Assembly (NCBI GenBank): GCA_013375405.1
Contig: JABXJU010000156.1
Location: forward strand, 1 to 10,484
Reading direction: 5' to 3'
DNA length: 10,484 nt
Source: Candidatus Helarchaeota archaeon
Lineage (GTDB): Archaea; Asgardarchaeota; Lokiarchaeia; Helarchaeales; HEL-GB-A
This document shows, piece after piece, positions 5,576 through 10,484 of this stretch; positions within the stretch are counted from its first letter, which is position 1; each line of letters begins with the position of its first letter. A model generated the notes under the pieces. That model was not told where the DNA came from. It was given only the letters and a program-made list of their open reading frames with translations, and did no database searches. Made by a program: the position numbers and the translations under genes.

Positions 5576-8413
5576 CTAAAAGGGGAGAACATTTTTTAGC
5601 ATGAAATAAAATTTCCATTCTCCGTTTTTATCATAAAAATCTCTGGCAAAGCCAAATGCTGTAGTAAAAAGCTCAGAGGAAAAAAGCTGTAATTCAAGGC
5701 CGTATGAAGCAAAATTATTACTATCCTTAAAACTTTTAAAACTATTATCCCAAATCATGGCAAAATCAAAGAATACAACTCCATTGATCAGATTTTCAAA
5801 ATTAGGACTACGAATTTCAACCGTTGCTGAAAAAAGCCGATTACCTGGGTAATATTTGTCCCCTCCTCTTACAAATATCTCTTTTGAGTAACTGGATACC
5901 CAATCAAAAGTTCCATATTTATTTATGCCCAGCATATTTTGAGGAGCAGTTTCCCCAATTAAACCTTTAATATCACCATAAATAAATAAATTTAATTTAT
6001 CATGTAAGGGGAAGATTCTATATGAACTTAACTGTAAATGATGATACGAATAATCACTGCCTAAAAAAGGGTCGCTAAAACTATATCTTAAAAGAACGCC
6101 CGTCCCATCAAAGGGAAAACGTGTGTAAGGCTGGAGATTTTTATAACGGTAAGTAAAGTAAGGGCCGCTGTCTATATACGATTCGGGTGGTTCAAGAAAT
6201 CCATTTTCTATATCGCTATTTATTGCAGCTGAAAAATCTTCGATATTCAACACATTACTCTTTTCATACCCATATCCAGCATAAAAATAATGGCTGGCAA
6301 ATGATTTTTGGTTTTCAATTCGATATGAAAAATTCACATGTGCGGTTTTTATTCGTTCATGGATATTTTTTTCATCAGCATAATTAAAAGTAGTCACATC
6401 CTCATACTGAAAATAGGCCTGGATATCAAATAATGAGGCTTTGTTTAAATAGTAAAATCCATAATTGGATTTTTTAAAATTGTTGTAATTGAGTGCAAAT
6501 ATGCCTGCTAGGTTATTTTTACCCAACATATCCGCCCATACGTTCGTAAAGCCTATGGTAAGTTTTTCATTTAAATAGAAAGGGAGTGGCATGAATGATA
6601 GCATGCGAAAATTTGAAAGTGAGTGATATTTGCCAACAAACTTACCATCAACTTTTTTTTCTTTGACCGTGACCTCATTCTGGGGTGACAATTTTCGCCA
6701 ATTTTTATACATTGGCTTTATTTTTCCAGCATAAAACTCCGGTTTTCGATAAGGATTTATTACAATTAGTGTATTGGTATGTCTTTTGGTTTGAATAATT
6801 GCCAGTGCTTCATTTTTTGAAATCCAATCAGTGACTTTAATATAATTTGATTGATTGGTAATCTGTTCTTTTATTCCCGTGTCTAAAGAATACCTGTATA
6901 AATTGGCAACATCACTATCATAACTGGTATATAAAATTTCGTTTGTATTTTCAGGTGAAAACTGTGGATAACGGCGTTGTGTCTGGGTTTTTATTTCTTT
7001 AATATCTCTACTTTTTAAATCTAAAATAAAAATACCATAGGTTTTTTCCTGTGCATCAAAATAGGAAGAAATAACTTTGTGATAACAATGAGATATCGAC
7101 ATATCGGCAAATTGTCTTTCATTTGAAAAATTTGTAAGTTTCTTAATGTTTTTCCCCCGTTCATCACATCTATAAAAATTTGAAGCAGATTCATCATTTT
7201 TTAAGAATATGATTTCATTATTATTTGTAAATACAGGTTCATAAGCTCTTAAACTTTTAGTAATTTGAGTCTGTTTCCCGGTTTTAAGGTCAATGATATA
7301 CAAATCTGATAGTATTGAACCGTGTTTCCCATAATGATATCGACTAAATACAATTTTATTTCCATTAGAATTAAATGAGAAGTTAGCTTTTATCCGGTTT
7401 TTGGCTAAAACCTTAAATTTATTTTTGTTTTTGTCATAATAGTACAATTTTTGGCTGTGTGTATTTAAAGTTTTTATTCCTGTAAAAGCATAAGCCTTTT
7501 TATTGGGTGAAGATTTAATAACAGAAAGGTATTTACATTTGATATTTTTTAGCTCTTTACCGATTTTTTCTGTTTGTTCTGAAAGCCCTTCCCGCCAATT
7601 GTAATAGACATTCATTGCTTTTTCCCACTCTTCTGTAAAGTCGCTGTAAGATTGACCTGTTGCTTTTTTGAATCCCTTTTTAAAACTAAATAATCCCGAT
7701 TTTGTTCTATAAGAAAATATTTTGCCAATCTTTTTATCTTCCACTGTCTGACTAAGCCATCTGATTTTCGAGAATCCTTTTGCGTACTCCAATCCCCCAT
7801 AATCAATATCTGAACGGTCGGTATATAAATTATCATTTATTATTCCTAGTGATATATATTTATCCCCTCTTTCCAGACCCCATTCTTCGCCTGCATAATA
7901 TTGAGCCATACCTTCATGTATATCTCGTGAAATACTAAAGGAATATAAAAGTGGGAAGAATAAATTCAGCCAAGTTTTTGAATTTTCAAAAACAAGTGCA
8001 TGCACCATCTCATGGGCAACAACCTTTTTTATCCATCCATCTACACCTGTAAAATAGTTGATATAATCTGAAGGATTTACCCAGACAAAAAAATAACCGT
8101 AGGGAGTGGTTGCGCCATTAGGAATATCATCCATATCGGAAATGAAAATATAATATTTTCTTTTAAAATGAAGCCCCATATTCTTTTTATGAATTTCATA
8201 CAATTGTTCTGCATAATTTCCTACTTTTTCAGCGATATTATCTAAACCGTTACTAAAAACGATATTGAAATTGTCTGTGGCGTAAACATACCATGAGAGC
8301 TCTGGATGATTCCTGTTATTAAATAAATTAAAAGTACCTTGAGCATGAATCAGGCCACTAAGCTTGAAAAATAACAAAATTAAATAGAAAAGCATAAATC
8401 TTTTCCTGATCAC
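5576..8413 (-). CDS. Exported zinc metalloprotease fused to a beta-propeller and an outer-membrane beta-barrel
   Basis: This 945-residue protein has three parts. Residues 1-25 are a signal peptide. About 40-280 is a gluzincin-type peptidase domain: HEMVH at 134-138 supplies two zinc-binding His and the catalytic Glu, and Glu167 in HEGMAQYY is the likely third ligand, as in the peptidase MA-like group. About 295-560 holds TolB/WD40-like propeller repeats (GNKIVFSRY, LYIIDLKTGKQTQIT, YPQFSPENTNEILYTS). About 600-945 is a beta-barrel whose late motif FVRGGDKYYPGNRLFSATVE resembles the Omp85/BamA barrel, and it ends in Phe. The start is GTG at 8413, with AAGGAG 7 nt before it; the next Met (residue 7) would remove the basic part of the signal. 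It follows the small exported-peptide gene by 14 bp, evidently in one operon behind a sigma-54 promoter. The protein probably sits in the outer membrane with its protease exposed on one side; which side, and the substrate, are unknown. No clear terminator follows. Confidence 0.88.
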   Translation of the reverse strand: MIRKRFMLFYLILLFFKLSGLIHAQGTFNLFNNRNHPELSWYVYATDNFNIVFSNGLDNIAEKVGNYAEQLYEIHKKNMGLHFKRKYYIFISDMDDIPNGATTPYGYFFVWVNPSDYINYFTGVDGWIKKVVAHEMVHALVFENSKTWLNLFFPLLYSFSISRDIHEGMAQYYAGEEWGLERGDKYISLGIINDNLYTDRSDIDYGGLEYAKGFSKIRWLSQTVEDKKIGKIFSYRTKSGLFSFKKGFKKATGQSYSDFTEEWEKAMNVYYNWREGLSEQTEKIGKELKNIKCKYLSVIKSSPNKKAYAFTGIKTLNTHSQKLYYYDKNKNKFKVLAKNRIKANFSFNSNGNKIVFSRYHYGKHGSILSDLYIIDLKTGKQTQITKSLRAYEPVFTNNNEIIFLKNDESASNFYRCDERGKNIKKLTNFSNERQFADMSISHCYHKVISSYFDAQEKTYGIFILDLKSRDIKEIKTQTQRRYPQFSPENTNEILYTSYDSDVANLYRYSLDTGIKEQITNQSNYIKVTDWISKNEALAIIQTKRHTNTLIVINPYRKPEFYAGKIKPMYKNWRKLSPQNEVTVKEKKVDGKFVGKYHSLSNFRMLSFMPLPFYLNEKLTIGFTNVWADMLGKNNLAGIFALNYNNFKKSNYGFYYLNKASLFDIQAYFQYEDVTTFNYADEKNIHERIKTAHVNFSYRIENQKSFASHYFYAGYGYEKSNVLNIEDFSAAINSDIENGFLEPPESYIDSGPYFTYRYKNLQPYTRFPFDGTGVLLRYSFSDPFLGSDYSYHHLQLSSYRIFPLHDKLNLFIYGDIKGLIGETAPQNMLGINKYGTFDWVSSYSKEIFVRGGDKYYPGNRLFSATVEIRSPNFENLINGVVFFDFAMIWDNSFKSFKDSNNFASYGLELQLFSSELFTTAFGFARDFYDKNGEWKFYFMLKNVLPF

Positions 8414-8427
8414 CGGTAGGCTCCTTT

Positions 8428-8598
8428 TTAATTAATTAAAATATGTTGAATAAAATTATAAAAAAAACTAATAAAAATAGCTACTGCTGAGGTGTTAAAA
8501 AAGGTGCGGTTCTCTAGAGAAGCTGCATCAGTTTTAATGGGTTGCATGATACAAGATACAAGAACCAAGGTAAATAACGCACTCCAAAATTTTTTCAT
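8428..8598 (-). CDS. Small exported peptide or lipoprotein (56 residues) leading the protease operon
   Basis: ATG at 8598 is preceded by GGGAGA at good spacing; an upstream in-frame start (8634) lacks such a site and would put charged residues before the signal. Residues 1-16 (MKKFWSALFTLVLVSC) read as a signal peptide ending in LVSC, which fits a lipobox with Cys16 as the lipid anchor. A signal-peptidase-I site around TDA|AS (about residue 25) is the alternative. The remainder is short: a polar SLENRTFFN segment and then a hydrophobic stretch (AVAIFISFFYNFI) that could be a membrane helix. It ends 14 bp before the protease start and directly follows the sigma-54 promoter. I do not recognise the family. 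It could be a partner, a substrate or inhibitor of the protease, or the eroded front of a longer gene. Confidence 0.55.
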   Translation of the reverse strand: MKKFWSALFTLVLVSCIMQPIKTDAASLENRTFFNTSAVAIFISFFYNFIQHILIN

Positions 8599-8656
8599 AG
8601 TAATCTCCCTTCTTAACCTATATGCGCATTCCAACTATCTCTTCCATTAACAATTT

Positions 8657-8673
8657 AGCAACAAATGTGCCAA
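8657..8673 (-). promoter_or_regulatory. Sigma-54 (RpoN) type promoter of the exported-peptide/protease operon
   Basis: On the minus strand it reads TTGGCACATTTGTTGCT. Against the consensus YTGGCACG-N4-TTGCW only one defined base differs (A for G after CAC), and GG and GC are exactly 10 nt apart. Transcription would start near 8646, giving a leader of about 48 nt before the ATG at 8598. Such promoters need an ATP-driven enhancer-binding activator; none is encoded in this window. Confidence 0.75.
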
Positions 8674-8712
8674 CTAAAATGACAGAGGTAATTCTCAATT
8701 TGAAGGCTTTTC

Positions 8713-8734
8713 TTTGTCCTATATAAGTGACAAA
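8713..8734. repeat. Inverted repeat upstream of the protease-operon promoter, possible activator site
   Basis: TTTGTC and GACAAA form a perfect 6-bp inverted repeat separated by 10 bp (CTATATAAGT), about one helical turn plus, as expected for a dimeric helix-turn-helix protein. The centre is about 77 bp upstream of the predicted sigma-54 start, a suitable place for an NtrC-family activator. It does not match the NifA (TGT-N10-ACA) spacing. It also lies about 75 bp before the sigma-70 promoter of the divergent gene. Confidence 0.35.
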
Positions 8735-8797
8735 TGTAAAATAGTTGGAGACATATACAGGGAGAAAAAGAAATGCGTATCACTATATCCCGTCACT

Positions 8798-8825
8798 TTG
8801 GGAAAAAGCTTAAAAATGATATAAT
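8798..8825 (+). promoter_or_regulatory. Sigma-70 type promoter of the two-TM protein gene
   Basis: TTGGGA (8798-8803, 4 of 6 consensus) and TATAAT (8820-8825, 6 of 6) are separated by 16 bp. Transcription would start near 8832, leaving a leader of about 85 nt before the ATG at 8917. Confidence 0.6.
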
Positions 8826-8916
8826 AAAAAAGCCAAACATTATATTCATGAATTAAAGAATTCAGTTATCTGTCTATTTCGGTGAGTAAAAATAGTGGCA
8901 AAGGATTCAAATTTCC

Positions 8917-9597
8917 ATGCTTCATATTAAATCCGATTTTTTCATTTATGCTGGAACTGTCGGCATTTTGGTGGGTCTCTTCTTTCTCATATTTTTTATC
9001 TACCGACGTATCAGCTGGCTAATCCACAGAATAAAGAAACAGAAAACAACTTCTCTTAAACTGTTAGCCAGCGTGCGCAACTTACTCTTAATCTTGATTG
9101 TAACGGCAGTGTCGGGAATGGCATTGTTTATGGGATTTTTTTTCCGGGCATATCAAGCTTTTACCTATGAAGAACCCGTAGCCGAAATCATCACACAGGA
9201 TTCTGAAGAGCCCAATACTTGCCTGGTAACTCTGGTTCAATATTTACCAGATGCCGCTCAGAGTTCAAATCAATTTTTAATAAAAGGTGACCAATGGATG
9301 TTGGAAGGCGATATTTTAAAATGGGACAATTGGCTTAACTTCCTAGGACTCCATACTCGTTATCGATTAACACGCTTGAGAGGGAGATATATCCAGGCCG
9401 AGGAAGAAAAGAATAAAGAAACAACCATATATTCCCTTGTCAAGGATGAAAACCATCCATTGTGGCGATACCTCTATAAACATGGCCACCGTTTACCATT
9501 AGTTAGCACTGTTTACGGTAACGCAGCATATCAGTTTTCAGGAAAAGGCAAACATTTTTTCATATATGTAAGCACTTCAGGCTTTGTTGTGAGATAG
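8917..9597 (+). CDS. Two-TM membrane protein of unknown function
   Basis: This 226-residue protein has two hydrophobic helices, about residues 8-29 and 54-77, joined by a very basic loop (RRISWLIHRIKKQK). The positive loop should be cytoplasmic, so the roughly 150-residue C-terminal part would face the periplasm. That part contains NQFLIKGDQWMLEGDILKW, then LGLHTRYRLTRLRGRY, and ends in HFFIYVSTSGFVVR. I recall proteins of similar layout and wording in proteobacteria, sometimes labelled 'multidrug transporter', but two helices and no transport motif do not support that label. The start codon has only a weak ribosome site (AAAGGA, about 11 nt upstream); no better in-frame start exists. It is transcribed divergently from the protease operon. 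No terminator is evident after the stop. Confidence 0.78.
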   Translation: MLHIKSDFFIYAGTVGILVGLFFLIFFIYRRISWLIHRIKKQKTTSLKLLASVRNLLLILIVTAVSGMALFMGFFFRAYQAFTYEEPVAEIITQDSEEPNTCLVTLVQYLPDAAQSSNQFLIKGDQWMLEGDILKWDNWLNFLGLHTRYRLTRLRGRYIQAEEEKNKETTIYSLVKDENHPLWRYLYKHGHRLPLVSTVYGNAAYQFSGKGKHFFIYVSTSGFVVR

Positions 9598-9949
9598 GAG
9601 ACCAAAATAAACATAGGAAATTGGTTTTTAGGACTGCATTGAGCTCGGCTCATTTAATATCTATCTGGAAGTCTATATCACTTTTGGCCTCTTTAAGAAT
9701 ATTTCTACCTTTTATCGCCTCTTTTCTTGCTTTCTCCTATATTTGACATTCATCTTTTCCTTATATATAAATCTTAAAGGTGTCAGTAAGCGAAATCCGA
9801 ACAAAAATTGAGAGAATTATTGCAACCCAAAAAAGGAAATTCAATAGAAGGATTTAGCCCCATGGAGTTCAAGCTTCTTGATGATCATGTTCAGTGCATT
9901 GAGTTGCCTTGACAGCTCACACCAATTTTATTACTGTTAATTTTGGCGA
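9598..9949. other. Gene-free stretch between the two-TM protein gene and the tRNA-like fragment
   Basis: I find no complete gene, RNA gene or terminator here. On the minus strand, 9650-9736 is open for 28 codons and reads like protein (KEAIKGRNILKEAKSDID, ending FQIDIK and a stop), but it is closed upstream by TAG at 9737-9739 and may be the eroded end of a lost gene or chance. A short GAGCTCGGCTC dyad lies at 9641-9651. Confidence 0.4.
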
Positions 9950-9967
9950 GCCAGTGTAGCTCAGTTG
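9950..9967 (+). pseudogene. 5' fragment of a tRNA gene, tRNA-Thr-like
   Basis: GCCAGTGTAGCTCAGTTG matches the acceptor strand and the first half of the D-arm of a typical bacterial tRNA-Thr, including the conserved TAGCTCAGTTG of the D-arm. The expected GGTAGAGC and everything after it are missing; instead the sequence passes at 9965-9967 straight into the end of the inverted-repeat element at 9966-10117. No anticodon or T-arm follows within reach. It is a remnant at most; 18 nt is short, so a chance match is possible. Confidence 0.4.
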
Positions 9968-10117
9968 ACGTGCCCCCCATCAATGTAGCACCTGCAAAGT
10001 TAAATTTTTAACCTCAAGGCCAGAAAACTATATTTTTGACTGGACCAGTTTTTGGGTAGGGCCCCGTCCTGCAAAAATTTAACATAACACCTGGATCGAT
10101 ATTAGGGGGGCAGGTCA
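9966..10117. repeat. MITE-like inverted-repeat element with IS3-like ends, 152 bp
   Basis: The ends are TGACGTGCCCCCC (9966-9978) and the reverse complement of TGACCTGCCCCCC (10105-10117), with one mismatch. Further in, a second matching pair of 11 nt (GTTAAATTTTT at 9999-10009; AAAAATTTAAC at 10073-10083) lies at almost the same depth (20 and 21 nt), so each arm is about 44 nt. The TG...CA ends with a run of C resemble ends of IS3-family elements. The 63-bp centre encodes nothing and holds another dyad, ACTGGACCAGT (about 10040-10050). It is too short for a transposase and would need one supplied in trans. No direct repeat of the target is visible at its borders. Confidence 0.6.
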
Positions 10118-10192
10118 AAACAAGTGTAGAAATTGCGAACAAAATTTGACTTGACCCAAATTCTAACATAATCAACTTTTTTTAAAAAATAA

Positions 10193-10208
10193 TGTCACAT
10201 ATTTTGCT
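10193..10208 (+). promoter_or_regulatory. Degenerate sigma-54-like promoter before the sigma-factor gene
   Basis: TGTCACATATTTTGCT has the -12 box TTGCT and a -24 box with GT in place of GG, the two dinucleotides exactly 10 nt apart. Loss of the second G is a serious defect in a sigma-54 promoter. A sigma-70 -10 box, TATAAT, at 10243-10248 is an alternative, although no good -35 box lies 16-18 bp upstream of it. The gene start is at 10285. Confidence 0.3.
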
Positions 10209-10284
10209 TTTTATATGTCTAAACTAATAGGTACAATAAAGTTATAATGAGATCTGTCCGCATCCTTTAAATTAAGAGGTAATA

Positions 10285-10484
10285 ATGATAAATCCATTTA
10301 CCAATAGCCAACAGTCAGAAAAGAGCGACGAAATACTTATATCTCAGGCAATCGAAGGAGACAGAAAATCTCTTGAAGAATTAATTCTTAAACACCAGGC
10401 ATGGATTTACAATATCGTCCTGAGAATGGTCTTCAATCCTCATGATGCTGAAGATATGACTCAAGAGGTGCTTATAAAATTATT
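10285..10484 (+). CDS. ECF-type RNA polymerase sigma factor, 3' end outside the window
   Basis: The first 66 codons are visible. ATG at 10285 has AGAGGT a few bases upstream. Residues from about 18 on (AIEGDRKSLEELILKHQAWI, then YNIVLRMVFNPHDAEDMTQE) are the start of sigma-70 region 2, the part that binds the core polymerase and the -10 element; the DAEDMTQEV motif is characteristic of the ECF (group 4) family. Region 4 and any anti-sigma gene lie beyond the right edge, so the subgroup cannot be settled. The leader contains a candidate -10 box and a degenerate sigma-54-like site. Confidence 0.88.
   Translation, partial: MINPFTNSQQSEKSDEILISQAIEGDRKSLEELILKHQAWIYNIVLRMVFNPHDAEDMTQEVLIKL

Noticed and set aside
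9858..9909. Short plus-strand frame MEFKLLDDHVQCIELP and a following lipobox-like stretch in the same frame
   Set aside because: It is interrupted by TGA, has no ribosome site, and overlaps the tRNA-like fragment and the repeat element; probably chance.
1..10484. CRISPR array, defence island, toxin-antitoxin pair, rRNA or intact tRNA
   Set aside because: No regularly spaced repeats, no matching gene pairs and no complete tRNA fold were seen; only the 18-nt tRNA-like fragment at 9950.

Overview
The window suggests a Gram-negative bacterium. It has two outer-membrane beta-barrel proteins with a C-terminal Phe, signal peptides, and sigma-54 type promoters. The visible chromosome is AT-rich. A TonB-dependent receptor with an N-terminal carboxypeptidase-regulatory domain, a protease/propeller/barrel fusion and an ECF sigma factor together resemble genomes of Acidobacteriota or Candidatus Aminicenantes. 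That placement is an impression from gene style, not a demonstrated assignment.

Layout, left to right. (1) 1-789, minus strand: 5' part of a secreted protein of unknown function that runs off the left edge. (2) 832-871: rho-independent terminator. (3) 893-3676, minus: TonB-dependent receptor with signal peptide, regulatory domain, plug and barrel. Its long leader (about 3677-3960) contains a nested hairpin and an orphan Shine-Dalgarno sequence, and it starts at a good sigma-54 type -24/-12 promoter (3971-3987). (4) About 4080-5509, plus: mobile-element debris. The C-terminal stub of a tyrosine recombinase, with its catalytic Arg replaced, is cut by an approximately 1.19-kb IS1-like insertion sequence. 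I could delimit that IS by 26-bp imperfect inverted repeats; its transposase is frameshifted. (5) 5576-8598, minus: a two-gene operon made of a 56-residue exported peptide or lipoprotein and a 945-residue zinc-metalloprotease/beta-propeller/outer-membrane-barrel fusion, behind a near-consensus sigma-54 promoter (8657-8673). (6) 8917-9597, plus: a divergent gene for a two-TM membrane protein of unknown function, with a sigma-70 promoter. (7) 9598-10284: about 690 bp without a gene, holding an 18-nt tRNA-Thr-like 5' fragment that runs directly into a 152-bp MITE-like inverted-repeat element with IS3-like ends. (8) 10285-10484, plus: start of an ECF-type sigma factor that runs off the right edge.

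The main theme is envelope function under apparent sigma-54 control. Both large outer-membrane genes have GG-N10-GC promoters with the same TTGGCA/TTGCT core, a palindrome lies upstream of each at a plausible activator distance, and a weaker version precedes the sigma-factor gene. The second theme is decay of mobile elements between these genes. No complete defence system, CRISPR array or rRNA is visible.
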